From Pelobates cultripes (lineage: Eukaryota > Chordata > Amphibia > Anura > Pelobatidae), in assembly GCA_933207985.1 (NCBI GenBank), contig OW240912.1, forward strand, positions 365,027,568-365,091,567: a DNA stretch of 64,000 nt. The letters run 5' to 3'. The position numbers and the translations under genes are program-made. Below the pieces are notes generated by a model, which worked only from the letters and a program-made list of their open reading frames with translations, did no database searches and was not told the DNA's origin. Shown in pieces: positions 11,166 through 23,167 of the stretch (positions are counted from its first letter, which is position 1; every line of letters starts with the position of its first letter).

Positions 11166-13169
11166 GTAGATGACGTAGTGAGAAACCTAGTCTCAGGCAA
11201 TAAAAGAGTGAAACAATTCTTTAACTCGTCTATTGTGACCGCTTGGCAATTTGAACGTAAATATAGCAATCAGATTTTCAATTCACTACAATTTGGCATT
11301 TAGTAAAATAAACCATGAGTATTCCTTATTTTCAAAACTGGAGTAGAATTGCTAGCATTGACATGCAATGAGTTTATATTGAATGACTGTGTGATCGGTA
11401 GGGGGTTGCGGAACATTAAGCTTCCCTAGTGAGGCACTCATTAGAAATTGTAAAAGCTTAAAGGGAAACAATGGCCCTTTGTAAGACCCTAGGTTAATTA
11501 TCTTAAATCTCTGTGTTTTTTCTTTTAATAGGAATCACTTGCTTTCAAAATTTTGTGTAGAACACAACCCCCTTAGACTATGGGGGCGTGCTGATAATTT
11601 GTAGCCAAGCTTACTCACTTGACAAGACTCTGCATGATTGCACAACTACAATGTAGTTGACTCACTGGAGTGCATCCAAATTGAAATGCTGATTGGCTAG
11701 ATCCTAGTAAACTGATGATGTCATATGATAAAGTCTCTGGACTTCCTGGAAGCTGGAAATTTCCTAGACACTAGAAACCACAGTACTCTGTTGTGGGCTT
11801 TATCCTGCCCATGGACCTCCAGATGGAGATCCCTCTATTTGTGTATGTGAATCACGCTAAGGTCTTCAGAGGATCCAGACTAGACAAACATATGGGGCAC
11901 AGTTGAAGTGGCAAGTACAGGAAATGGATATACAATACGTATCTTTTAATACCAAAAAAAGGTAAAAAATTCCATGGCTAAAAAAATATTGAAAACAGTA
12001 CAACTTAGTGTATCTCTGTGTAAAATCGTGAAATAAAGTATTTTAGAATGTGCTAGAATTATACACTTAAATGAAGGCAATAGCCAGGTTCTGCATATTG
12101 AATGCAAGAGTGCCCACACTGCCCCAGAGGTTACAGCCCATCACTGAGAAGATCCATATTTGGATGGATTTGTGTAGGAAACTAATATGTAAAATTGTTT
12201 TATTATCTTAGAGGTAGCAGAGAGGTCCTGCACCTAAAAACTTGTGGGGAAGGGAGAGATTCATCGGGCAAAACCACATAGTATTCTGGAGCAAAGTGAA
12301 GGTCTTTGAACATTTGAAAATTTAGCACTTGGCACCCAAGATAGCACCTGTTTAACCTTGATTAATCTCCCCTCTTGCACTTAATTAATGTAATCTGCTG
12401 TTGTGATTGTGGTGTTTAGAGAGCCTTTCTGAAGATCTGGCCATTAAACAGTTTGTCTGTCTCGTTAAATGCATTACTGTTTTGCTAACTATTTTAGATG
12501 TTACTGGAGGGAAATTAGTCGCAATCTTTATCATATACACATGTACCTTTAAATACATATACATTTAAAATATTGCAATTAAAACATTCATACAAACCCA
12601 TTGATATCAATGGTGTTGTTTATAACGTCTACTTTTCTCAGCCAGATGGGAGTTATAGGAGTTACAGTTCGCATCTTGAACTCAGGTACGCCTAATTCTA
12701 TGTCCGCAATAGCACTAAGCCTATATAACTCTATTTACCCCTTAAATCTAAACATCTCGTAACTTCTCCTAACCCTGACTAATTCTTAAACTATACAGTT
12801 GTACCCATGTCGTTTTAGCACCAGGTATGACAGTGTAACTAGTTGTATATTGATGTGCTCATTATAAGAGGAGCTTTAGTGAATTCATTTTGAGTTCTGT
12901 TGAGTTTTGTATCATTGTGTTTCATGTACAATATAAGTGGTGCTAATCTCAACAATCTCTATGACATTAACATAAAAGATGAGGTTTTATCCTACCTAAA
13001 ATTCAGTTGTGGAAACTATATAGAGAGGGCCCCTTCCACTACAAGGGTAGCCAAAAGGTAGATCCCCATCTGTTGTACAACTCCAACAATGCTTTGCCAG
13101 GTGAGGACCTATAATGTGCCCATCCTTGCAAAGGTGTATTTGTGAGCATGCGTGTGAATCTAGGCATGT
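11166..13169. other. No gene or named repeat
   Basis: About 2 kb without a supportable exon, RNA gene or classified repeat. Confidence 0.45.
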
Positions 13170-13454
13170 TTTTGTATAGAGTATGTGTGTGTGTGTGCAT
13201 GTATGTATGTATTTGTGTGTAGTGTAGGCATTTGAATGCCGTTGTATGATTGTATGTACTAATGCTATTTGAAAGCAGTGGTGTAGTGTTTGTGTTTGAA
13301 TGTGTTTGTAAGTAGAATTGGAGTTTGATTGCTGGGATGTATGCACATATACACTTACCCTGCCCCACATATACACATTGAAACACGCACAGATTCACAC
13401 ATATACATATTGACAGATACACACACTGATACACACATATATACACACTGACAC
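13170..13454. repeat. GT tract followed by CA tract
   Basis: GTGTGTGTGTGCATGTATG (13175-13215) and, inverted, ACACATATACACACTGACAC (13335-13454). The long open frames on the minus strand here are frames through these tracts. Confidence 0.6.
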
Positions 13455-14300
13455 CAGGGACGTGTCTTCCGCGAGGCAAACAAGGCATCTGCCTTGGGCG
13501 GCACTTTGCAGAGGGTGGCAAAAAAAGCCGCCCCCCCAAACGCCCAGGAAGATCCCTTGCTTGCCTTGCGTCCCGGGGGGTTTAGGAGCCGGCAAGCTGG
13601 CCACTTTTCAGCTTCTGGGCGGCGGGCAGCGGGGGAGCGAGGGAGAATACTTACCTGAGCACTTACTGCTCAGCTCCCTCCGCGCCGCTTAATGAAGCCG
13701 TGAGCCGGATTATTACTTCAGACCGGCTCCCGGCATCACTAAGCGCTGCCTACTCAGCCTGTGCGCCCCCTGCCTGCCTGACCAGCAGCCACACTGGACA
13801 GGTAAGGAATCCACTCCAGCTCTCCCATGGAGGCTGGGTGGATTTTAAATAAAATAAAAATAATAATTTGTGAGTGTTGGGAGAAATGTGTATGTGTCTG
13901 TAGGTGTGTGTGTGTGTGTCTGTAAGTGTGTGTGTATGTGTCTGTAAGTGTGTGTGTCTAAGTGAATGTGTGTGTCTGTGTGTATGTGTGTGTGTCTGTA
14001 AGTGAATGTGTGTGTCTGTAAGTGAATGTGTGTGTGTCTGTAAGTGTGTATGTGTGTGTGTGTGTCTGTAAGTGTGTGTATGTATCGGTCAGTGAGTGCG
14101 TGCGTCTGTCAGTGAGTGCGGGTGTCTGTCAGTGTGTGCGCCTCTGTCACTGTGTTTTCAAGTAATAGTGTGTGTGTATGTCATTGATTGTCAGATCTAT
14201 GAGAGTGTGTGTCTGTCAATGAGTGTATGCGCCTGTCAGTGAGTGAGCGTCTGTCAGTGAGTGAGCGTCTGTCAAAGTGCAGCCTTGACAGGAAGGGGTG
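13455..14300 (-). mobile_element. hAT-like element, reversed, with GT minisatellite
   Basis: It begins CAGGGACGTGTCTTCC and continues GAGGCAAACAAGGCATCTGC and TTGGGCGGCA. That is the inverse of the right end of the element at 36261-37183, so this is a relative in the opposite orientation. A GC-rich core with GAGCACTTACTGCTCAGCTC follows, then a GTGTGTCTGTAAGTG minisatellite (about 13868-14280). The far terminal repeat was not found, so the end coordinate is approximate. Confidence 0.55.
13868..14280. repeat. GTGTGTCTGTAAGTG minisatellite
   Basis: Degenerate 14-24-bp units based on GTGTGTCTGTAAGTG, ending in TCTGTCAGTGAGTGAGCG units. Confidence 0.8.
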
Positions 14301-14796
14301 GGGAAAATTTTAATTGGGGGTGGGGGTATGCTTTCATACCTTTGTGAGCAGGAAGGTTACTTCTCTGGGGTCCAGTGGCATCTTGCTGATTGGAGTCTGT
14401 CACAAGCTCCCCTCACCTCTGGTCCCCCTCCTCCTCTAACACTCTGTGTCTCATTGGTAAGCTGGGAGGAAGTGACTTGTACTCACCAGGCCCCCGATCA
14501 AACATGGCCCCTCTTCAACTGTCTCATAGACTTAATTAGCCACTCGCAAAACTATTTAGATACACACATAGAATTAATTAGCCACTCACCTATTTATATA
14601 CAGACACACACATCCCTGACAAGAAACCACTTCCAATACCCAAATTAGATCTCTACATGTCTCTGACAAATAAAGAAACCCCAAACACCATAACCTCTAT
14701 AGCACACAGTAGTACTTTTGGTGCCCTGGCTCATATGTGGTCATCCGTGCGCACCACCACACCTGCTTTATATAACCCAGAGAGCTCCTGCTTAGG
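14301..14796. other. hAT-core-like sequence
   Basis: GGGTCCAGTGG, GCTGATTGGAGTCTG and AGCTGGGAGGAAGTGAC recur in the same order at 30550-30690, inside another hAT-like element. No gene seen. Confidence 0.4.
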
Positions 14797-15000
14797 AGCT
14801 TCCATTAGCTCTTCTGAGCGAATCTCATTGGCTGAGAGTGTCAGGTGATTACTCTCAGCCAATGAGTTAAGCCCTGCACTGCTGCTGCTAAGTGGCTTCT
14901 GGAGGCCCCCAGGTAAGAAGTCAAACTGTTCTAAAACACGAAAAGTGGAAAAGGGGGGAGGGGTGATGTAGTTGTCATGGTGCTTGGAATGTTACTTTAA
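14797..15000 (+). mobile_element. Possible T2-like MITE 3' part with perfect hairpin
   Basis: A 16-bp perfect stem (CTCATTGGCTGAGAGT and its inverse, 14824-14866) is followed by TCATGGTGCTTGGAATGTTA and a terminal CTTTAA. The end resembles T2-type right ends; the left end was not found. Confidence 0.4.
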
Positions 15001-16329
15001 CCACTTCTTCACCACAACTGCTTTCCATATTGGTGTGTCCTCTATATTCTTCTACCAATTAATGTCTTCCCTCTCTAGATTTTTTTTCTTACAGATGAAC
15101 CTTTTTTTGTCCTTGTTACTTCTCCCCATAATTCACTGAGTCTCTGTTTGTGCTGTGTCTTCAGATGGCTGTGTGTGACTTTACCTTTGACACACACCTG
15201 GCACTACTTCCCTGCCATACCGCAGCTAATAAATGCATGCAGTCCAAATCAGGGGCTTCCTTGGTCACGACTGGACAGTCTCATCTATTGGACTCAAGTG
15301 CCAACACTTGGATCTGTGTGACGGAGCAATACGGGGCTGTTATAGGGGTAATAATACATGTTTGGGGAAACAAAATGTATGTCAAAATAACCCATTTGGA
15401 AAGATTCTCACACTCTAGATTTATTATAGCCTGAATTTTACAATTTGGTTTTCTGTGTTTTACCATTTTCTGTTCAGTGAATAAATCTTATTTAAAGAAG
15501 TTATGTTTATTCATTAAAACAGGAAATGACAAGGGAATTTAAAATCTTAGGCCAAAATCAATTTGACTATTTTTGCAATTCCCTTCTCAGGTCACCACAA
15601 TTCCAACTTTAGTGAACAACTACCAATATATTTTATTTTGTGTGATTTGTGTCTCCAAACGCACTTTTGTCAAGTATGGTATTTTACAATTTTAATATAA
15701 ACCCATTTTACAATTTACATGTGTTGAACCATGAAATACCTGCCCATTGCCACAATTTTATAAATGTGAAATCCCCAGCCAGTAATGTGGACTGCATAAA
15801 CCAAATTTGTTAAAAAATAAAGAGAAGGAACATCAATGATTTAAGAGCCACCAGCATTGGGGACAGTAAAATTTATTAGCTTTCCCCAATTATATGGCTA
15901 CTCTAACCTTGTTCCTAACCTATGCTAAATTTTTTTTAAATCTATTTCTAATTATCTAATAAGACACTTCTGCCCCCTCTCCCTTATTTAAAACAAAACA
16001 TAAAATAAGCCAAAAACCTACTTTGAATCCAGCGCCAGACCAAGTTGTCTGTGTGGTGATCTCCACCTACTTTTTTCGTCACACTGCGTAATCTTGCCAG
16101 GGTCCTAGGTCAAACCAAATGCATTGACAGAAACCTGCACGGGGAGGGGGGGCTGCATGGAGGCAGGGCTGAACCTAACTGAATAAGCAGCCTGCGCTCT
16201 GATGTCATTACAGAGAGTTGGACTGGAAGGCCTCTGGCTGCTCTAGAGTCCACCGGACAACCAGGGAATGTACCCTACCTGTCCAAGAGGTAAGCAGGAG
16301 TAGGGCAAATGTTTTATTAAAAAAGGGAA
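15001..16329. other. No gene recognised
   Basis: AT-rich until about 16020. From there to 16320 it becomes GC-richer, like the lead-in to the minisatellite pair, possibly another hAT-like core. Short frames at 15150-15466 overlap on both strands and are not credible exons. Confidence 0.4.
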
Positions 16330-16720
16330 ATGCAGCCATGACCCCCCCCCACACATTAGCCCAGATAAATTGTCACCCCCTCAGTCACCCTGCCAAGGTC
16401 ACTGACCCTCCAACCTTGTCACTTTTACCACCCCTCACCTTGTAATCATTACTCACTATCACTTTCACACTCATCACCGGACTATCATACTCACCCCTAC
16501 CTCGTCACACTCTCCACCCCTGATCCTGTCAAAATCACTCACTATCAAAATCACTCCCAGCCCTGTCACACTCACCCCAACCATGTCACACTCACCACCC
16601 CTCTCACCTTACCACACTAATAGTGTAGCAATCACCCCCACATCCTGCCACACTCACCCCTTCTCACCCTGCCATAATCACCCCCCTCACCATGTTACAC
16701 TCACCCTCAAAAGCTGTTCC
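16330..16720. repeat. TGTCACACTCACCCC minisatellite
   Basis: Degenerate units such as CCTGCCACACTCACCCC and ACCTTGTCACTTTTACC. On the other strand the consensus resembles the GTGAGTGTGACAGGG units at 29320-29720. Confidence 0.7.
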
Positions 16721-16857
16721 TCCCTCTCACGCATGAAACACAGTTTGACCATAAAGACAACATACAAAAACAAATGCAGCTCCCTTTAAAAACAACACAA
16801 TGCAGGCAGCTATCCTACACACATATGCTTCTAGATACAGATATGCACACGGAAACA

Positions 16858-17600
16858 GAGAAACACATTCACACACAAGGCTGTTCAGGCACCTACAGAG
16901 ATACACTGTGCCAGAGACACACATTCACACACAAGGATGTTCAGGCACCTACAGAGATACACTGTGCCAGAGACACACATTCATACACAAGGATGTTCAG
17001 GCACCTACAGAGATACACTGTGCCAGAGACACACATTCACACACAAGGATGTTCAGGCACCTACAGAGGTACATTGTGCCAGAGACACACATTCACACAC
17101 AAGGATGTTCAGGCATCTACAGAGATACACTGTGCCAGAGACACACATTCACACACAAGGATGTTCAGGCACCTACAGAGAGACACTGTGCCAGAGACAC
17201 ACATTCACACACAAGGATGTTCAGGCACCTACAGAGATACACTGTGCCAGAGACACACATTCACACACAAGGATGTTCAGGCACCTACAGAGATACACTG
17301 TGCCAGAGACACACATTCACACACAAGGATGTTCAGGCATCTACAGATATACACTGTGCCAGAGACACACATTCACACACAAGGATGTTTAGGCACCTAC
17401 AGAGAGACACTGTGCCTGAGACACACATTCACACACAAGGATGTTCAGGCACCTACAGAGATACACTGTGCCAGAGACACACATTCACACACAAGGATGT
17501 TCAGGCACCTACAGAGATACACTGTGCCAGAGACACACATTCACACACAAGGATGTTCAGGCACCTACAAAGATAAACTGTGCCAGATACACAGACACGC
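16858..17600. repeat. 56-bp minisatellite, 13 units
   Basis: The word GTTCAGGCA recurs at 16883, 16939, 16995 and so on to 17555, every 56 bp exactly (one unit has GTTTAGGCA). Units are over 95% alike by eye. The unit has no stop codon in any forward frame and 56 is not a multiple of 3, so each forward frame stays open and reads the same threonine/histidine-rich peptide in turn. This explains the 324-, 258- and 151-codon open frames here; none has a promoter, splice sites or domain that would support a gene. Confidence 0.95.
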
Positions 17601-18103
17601 TCACTCCTACCATACAACACTCAGCCACTACACACACTCTCACACTCTCACACAATCCACACAGACTCAGAGCCCAAAGCCCAGGACTCATGGCAGGGGC
17701 CCCAATCTTGCCACCTGCCAACTACGGGCAAGATTCTGGCATCACTGAGTAGTGGCCAGGTAGGTACCATCAGCAGGTACCTGTAAGTCAGTCTCTGGAG
17801 CTTATGAAACTCATTAAGGCCCTGTCACTGCAGTGCATTAGTACTAGTGTATACTTTGGGGTTTACTAAGTTTGTTTATTTTTCCAGCTCACCTATTTGT
17901 CTGAAAAGTTGCAATTACTGTGTTAATTCTCAACTATTCATTGTTTGATAAACAAACTGCTTTGTTTCCTATAGTGGATTTAAAATTACCAAGCTGCCAT
18001 GATTCACTGTTGGAAAGTCCCTTTCAAAATTATGAATTTAAATTTCTGCATAACAATGACAAGATATTGTAATGGTTCTACTGTGCCATTACAGTGGAGG
18101 TCA
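17601..18103. other. No gene recognised
   Basis: The first 150 bp continues as degenerate CA-rich sequence and a GC-richer segment (GGGCAAGATTCTGGCATCAC). The rest is unremarkable. Confidence 0.4.
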
Positions 18104-18386
18104 TTAAAGGGACACTTCAGACTCTCACACACACCTATGTTCCCCAATGCTTCTTTATGAGGGGCATCAGATTGGCCTCTAATTGATTTGGAACGCCTCC
18201 AGGATGGCACAACCCGAGGAGGAGGTCACAGCAGCGCTAAGGGACACTCGAGAGACGGGAGAAAAGGTGAGTAATTCGTTTTTTTCTTTTTGTACAGAGG
18301 GGAGGGGAGGGGGGGCAAAATGATAAAGACACCAGGACTGAAGCATTAGGAAAAAAGATATTCATAATTCTACAGTGTTCCTTTAA
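18104..18386 (+). mobile_element. T2/Kolobok-type MITE, short
   Basis: It starts TTAAAGGGACACTTCAGACT and ends TTCTACAGTGTTCCTTTAA, with TTAA at both ends. At 283 bp it is non-coding and not obviously the same subfamily as the others. Confidence 0.65.
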
Positions 18387-18552
18387 TCTGGCTCTGGGAA
18401 AACAGACTGAATAACTGGCTGCAGCTGTCCATAGAGTTTGACTCCTAATAATTCTGGCCCTTGGAACACAACAGAATATCCCGTGAATCCCTACTGACAC
18501 ATGACTGGGAATGTTTTATAGTAATTTTGAGAAAAAATTGTGAAACAGCAAA

Positions 18553-19054
18553 TTAAAGGACCACTACAGTGCCAGGAAAACATACTCGTTTTCCTGGCAC
18601 TATAGTGCCCTGAGTGTGCCCCCACCCTCAGGGACCCCCTCCCGCCCGGCTCTCGAAGGGGGAAAGGGGTTAAAACTTACCTTTTTCCAGTGCTGGGCGG
18701 AGAGCTCTCCTCCTCCGATCCTCCTTCTCTCCTCCCCGTCGGCTGAATGCGCACGCGCGGCAAGAGCTGCGCGCGCATTCAGCCGGTCACATAGGAAAGC
18801 ATTCATAATACTTTCCTATGGACGCTGGCGTGCTCTCACTGTGAAAATCACAGTGAGAAGCACGCAAGCGCCTCTAGTGGCTGTCAATGAGACAGCCACT
18901 AGAGGATTAGGGGGAAGGCTTAACCCATTCATAAACATAGCAGTTTCTATGAAACTGCTATGTTTATAAAAAAATGGGTTAACCCTAGCTGGACTTGGCA
19001 CCCAGACCACTTCATTAAGCTGAAGTGGTCTGGGTGCCTAGAGTGGTCCTTTAA
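18553..19054 (+). mobile_element. Hairpin-rich T2/Kolobok-type MITE
   Basis: It starts TTAAAGGACCACTACAGTGC and ends GCCTAGAGTGGTCCTTTAA, with TTAA at both ends. In order it contains a terminal hairpin (CCAGGAAAAC...GTTTTCCTGG), ATAGGAAAG...CTTTCCTAT (18791-18819), a long stem GCGTGC TCTCACTGTG / CACAGTGAGA GCACGC (18828-18865), AGTGGCTGTC/GACAGCCACT (about 18876-18903), CATAGCAGTTTC/GAAACTGCTATG and GACCACTTCA/TGAAGTGGTC. No coding capacity. Related copies are at 24517-25014, 59683-59779 and 62723-63236. Confidence 0.85.
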
Positions 19055-20129
19055 CTTGCTTCTATTCTAGTCTGCAACTAGTACTTAAGAAGATGAAAGA
19101 ATTGTTTTAGATTGTAATTTTGGCTTCATCGTTGTAGTCTGATCCTGGAATCAAATTAATTTGTACAAACATGAAAAAGCAGATGCTGTAGCTAAAGCAG
19201 TGCTACAAATGTTCACGTGACACACAAATGCAAATCCAGTGGTATCAAACAGGTTTATTTTCAGTCTCTTCCTAAACAAAAAACAGTTCTGCTTTAATCA
19301 CTTGAGCAACCCACAAAATGTCATTACTAGATCACACTAATTTCAGAAGTAAGAACTATCCACATGCAGGTTGATCCTTCTCCTTAATTATAAATATATT
19401 TATAATTATATGGTCCCAGAAGTAATAAATGCCTTCCCCACACCAATTATAGCAACACTGCAACATTCATTCAATATTTAGCTAGATTTAACTTTATATC
19501 AAGGTAAAATTAAACTTTGAATTCTGTTTTAGATTCATTGATAGAAGTAAGGATTAAGATCCTATTTCGGAAGTGTCAAACAATATACCATAATAGATAC
19601 ATACAATTTTACACTTACCACTGCTAGACAACTAACCAGGCTGGGGACAGGAAAAGACAGTATCACTGTGTCCAATCGATAAGGGCTATCGACAAAGTTA
19701 TGGTTGCGCACTAAGGCTCTCTTACTGCTACAAAGAGTTTCGATTACAGTGCTACATCTCTTTAAAGTCCATGTAAAAAACATACTTGCTTACAGTACTT
19801 TGCAGTAAGTGAGTGTATATGAACATCTGATGTCTTATTAGGTCATGGATTAAACGGCACAAATATTAAAAAATGTATGCCATTTATTCTCTTCCTTCGT
19901 GGATTTTTTTTTCACATTGACTTCTAGTAAGAAAGCCAATGTTAGAAGAAATTTAGTGATTTTTTTTAAAAATGCCGACTGGACAGCGTGGTCAATACAA
20001 TCGTAGTGACAAGCATACAAGCATAGCTAAACATGAGCAATTATTAAAGCGTCAATTTGGCCATAGATACAAAGAAACCAATTTTTTGATGTGATATTTT
20101 CTGGAATGTCATTGCTTGTAATTTTTTTC
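19055..20129. other. No gene or named repeat
   Basis: AT-rich DNA with no supportable gene or repeat. Confidence 0.45.
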
Positions 20130-20235
20130 AAAGGAACATTCTAAACAACATAATCAACAAGGGACATTCTAAGCAACATAACTAGTACAGCTCAGTGGTT
20201 GAATTGCCAAAGCTCTGTATTCAATCCTTCATTTT
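20130..20235 (+). repeat. T2-like fragment with short tandem duplication
   Basis: GGAACATTCTAAACAACATAA is followed 37 bp on by GGGACATTCTAAGCAACATAA, then AGTACAGCTCAGTGGTTGAAT. The phrases match the terminal half of a T2-type MITE (GACATTCTAGGCACC is also present at 60493). Confidence 0.4.
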
Positions 20236-21712
20236 TTTGACTACCCATAAAAAGTTTGTTTTTGTTTTTTACAAAAAACAGGGCTCTCTCCCCACCCAGG
20301 GACTATCTAATCACCAACCTTATTGGATTTATTGAATTTACACTCCTTCCTTATCACATTGGACCGTCGATAGACTAAGGGCAGTGTGGCCAAGTTAGCC
20401 CTGTGCTCTCAGGCTATTACTGGTCTTTAGGTTTGCATGCGATATATCCCCATTGTCTGTAACCAGCATTAATACTTATTCACCTCAGTAAACATTACTG
20501 AAGAGGTAATGCAGGTGAAATGTTCTGCAAAAATGACAAAAAAATTATTACTTCCTCCTGCACAAATCATATTATAATAGCCATACATTTTTTTCCAAGA
20601 CTGAAACTGTAGATGTTACTGTGTGCTCAAGGAATCATGGGAATTTGGGGAATTTGCATAAAATTGTATCAAAAGTCTGTCTATGTATTCACAATAGGCA
20701 TTTTATTACTTTTAAAACCATAAAACATTTAAAAAAAAATAAAAAAACATTTATACATTATAACAAAGGAATCCAACTCCACACAGAGAGAGACAAATAT
20801 GTGAAATATTGAATGAAAATTTCCACTTGAAAATATCTTTTTCTCTGTTATAAACAGCTTAAAGATGTTTTGTCAATTAGGAACAGTTTGTTATTTAGGA
20901 ATGGTTTGTTTCTTTGAACCTTTGAACAGTGCTGTTGTAATAGTCTCGAGTTTTGATATGTTTGGATTTTCAGAGTAAATTATACCGTCGCCTGCCTGCA
21001 TGTGCCCAGTTGACTAATCTTTGGGAAATTTAAAGGCAAAGTTATGTCCTGATAATTGTTCTTTACGACTGAAAGTATGAAAAACGCAGAAAGAATGTCA
21101 ACAATGTTTACAGAATAGCTAGACACATCTAATGTTGTCAAAATCAATTGTACCAAAATTAGTCATCTGTGGTTACATGTATCCACATATTTAGCTTTCA
21201 GCTAAGCAATAATAATGACTGAACACTGAATACTATTACATAAAGGGAAAATTCAAGATGGGTTAGCTGTTCGCTTTTTCTAGAATTCTATAGAGATTAT
21301 AAAAAACACAATATAGCTCATTCAAAAGATACTCAAATCAGAATGTTCCTTTATTTGGCAAATCACCAGTCTGTTTCCCTAGTTTGACAAGCTCAGTTTA
21401 CCATTTAAACTAATGGAAACATGTAAACTAAGTTAGTGTGAATGTATGAGAGTACAATGTGATACATTCTCACTATTTCCTTTAACAGATCCTCCACCGC
21501 TCTAGAAATTACACCATTACATAAAACACTGACAACCACGTGTAACTTGTGTTAACGTTTGCATTGGAGGAGGAGAATTTGTTTCAGTGACAATAACGGG
21601 CAGGGTTAACAATACAAGAAAAAGGAAAAAGGTCAAGGACTGAGTTGATTAAAATGTAACTTTTAATACAGTTACTGTATTCATCACAATGTAATATAAC
21701 CCAAAAAAATAT
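20236..21712. other. No gene recognised
   Basis: AT-rich DNA. A segment around 20440-20560 (GTAATGCAGGTGAAATGTTC) is reminiscent of retroelement ends, but I cannot classify it. Confidence 0.35.
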
Positions 21713-23167
21713 CAGAGTTTGCAGGAATCTATGATCTGCAAACTTTCTTTGTCTTAGGGATGAGCATAACCACCTAGCAAAGCTAGTGGGTATTCGGCAG
21801 CCTCCCGGAGTCAAATGCCAGAGCTGAAAACGCTTGCGCTGTGCATTTGCACAGCAACAGCATTTCAGCCAATCAGGCAATCAGGGGAGCCGTGCTGAGC
21901 GCGGGAATCCTGGTTGCCTCAGATTTTTTAAATTGGGAAACTGCGGATGGTTAGCACATCCCACGAAATACTAAGGATAAATATTGCCCAAAGTGTATAG
22001 GAATATAATTAAACATCTAAACACAAAATAAAACAATTCAAGTAGCCAATAGTAGAGGGGAACAAGAAAAACGTTTAATAAGTCATGAAGACACATAAGA
22101 TAGACTTGAAACTTTGTATAAAACAAACAGCTGAGCTGAAAACAAGGCAACAATGTATAGCAAAGGAAAGTATCAAATGAACACTGGAACCATTCATCAT
22201 AAATTGCAACAAAATAAGAGAAAAGAAAAGTTGTAACAAGTCCCAGCAAACAGATTCTTTATGCAGGGAATTCATGAGAATATCATACTGATGAGACTAC
22301 TGGCATCCAATCCTCCTACTTAGGTGGATCCTTGGTTTGTTGGTCTTGTTTTGGAGTACGGCTATAGTCTGTAAAAAACAAAACAGAGAACAGTTATCAA
22401 CAGACTGAATAAGCACCAGATTACCTTATGTTTTAGAAAAAAAAACTACCACCAGCAGGCAAAACCCTTAACTTAGAGGAGGGTGGGACGGGCGCTATTG
22501 ATAGGTGGTTATGCTCATCCCTAAGACAAAGAAAGTTTGCAGATCATAGATTCCTGCAAACTCTGATTTGTCCTCCGGGAGGCATAATCACCTAGCAAAG
22601 CTAGTGGGTAGAATAGCACACACCTGGTGGTGGTCCTAAGAAACTGAAGGCGTTCAACTTCTGATGGCCTCCAGTAAAATCTAACAAAGGTTTTACTGGA
22701 CAACCATCTAGCAGCTTTCAAGATAGTAGGGAGAGGAAGGCCCTTTACTGCTGCTTTAGTAGCCGAGGCTCCCCTAATTGAATGGCTTTTGAACACGGAA
22801 ACATCAATACCAGCCGAAGACATGGAGGAAAGTATCCAGCCTCTAATTGTATTAACCTTGGCTGGACGAAAGGGATTCCTTGATGTAATGAATAATTGAC
22901 TGATATAATTTCTAAATACAGCAGAAAGTTGAAGGTACGATTGTAACTAACTGACTAAACATAAGCCTGGTTGGGAAGGATCTTGAACTAAATCCAATTC
23001 TACCAGACCAGGAGAAAAATGGGATGTTTTTTGTCTGCCTTTTAGTATAATATGGAAACCTCCCGGGGTCCTGGACAACCAAGGATCTGAAATATGGATT
23101 TGAGATAACTCGGCTCCTCTAGCTGTCAGGGCCAAGGACAGCAGAGAAGCCAACTTAATAGCACTCC
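21713..23167 (-). mobile_element. DIRS-type retrotransposon, 3' portion
   Basis: The minus strand carries a tyrosine-recombinase relic (22560-23167) followed by terminal inverted sequence. Two 64-bp segments, 21713-21776 and 22502-22565, are perfect inverse complements (one begins CAGAGTTTGCAGGAATCTAT). The word CACCTAGCAAAGCTAGTGGG occurs in direct orientation beside both, at about 21771 and 22592. Inverted ends and a tyrosine recombinase in place of an integrase are hallmarks of DIRS elements. The reverse transcriptase/RNase H part is absent: similarity ends abruptly at 23168, where another repeat begins. Confidence 0.8.
22521..23167 (-). pseudogene. DIRS tyrosine recombinase relic
   Basis: DIRS elements integrate with a tyrosine recombinase acting on circular DNA. 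The upstream piece (about 22947-23167) holds KLASLLSLALTARGAELSQ with the first catalytic arginine in TARGAEL. The downstream frame (22521-22823; its true frame extends upstream to about 22893) holds SHSIRGAS, the HxxR box (residues 14-17 of the downstream frame), a tryptophan at residue 40 and the nucleophile candidate in FVRFYWRP (Tyr50). So all the catalytic positions are still visible, although the frame is broken between about 22893 and 22947 and the N-terminal part is missing. Confidence 0.8.

Noticed and set aside
16774..17752. Long threonine/histidine-rich open reading frames (up to 324 codons)
   Set aside because: They are the 56-bp minisatellite read in each forward frame; no splice sites, domain or start context supports a gene.
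18600..19010. Open frames of up to 117 codons on both strands
   Set aside because: They run through the hairpins of a T2 MITE; the same happens at 24582-24953 and 62786-63205, where frames differ.
20189..20227. tRNA-like A box (AGCTCAGTGG) and weak B box, possible SINE
   Set aside because: The box spacing is about 27 bp, too short for a tRNA promoter, and the flanking phrases match a T2-type MITE terminus.
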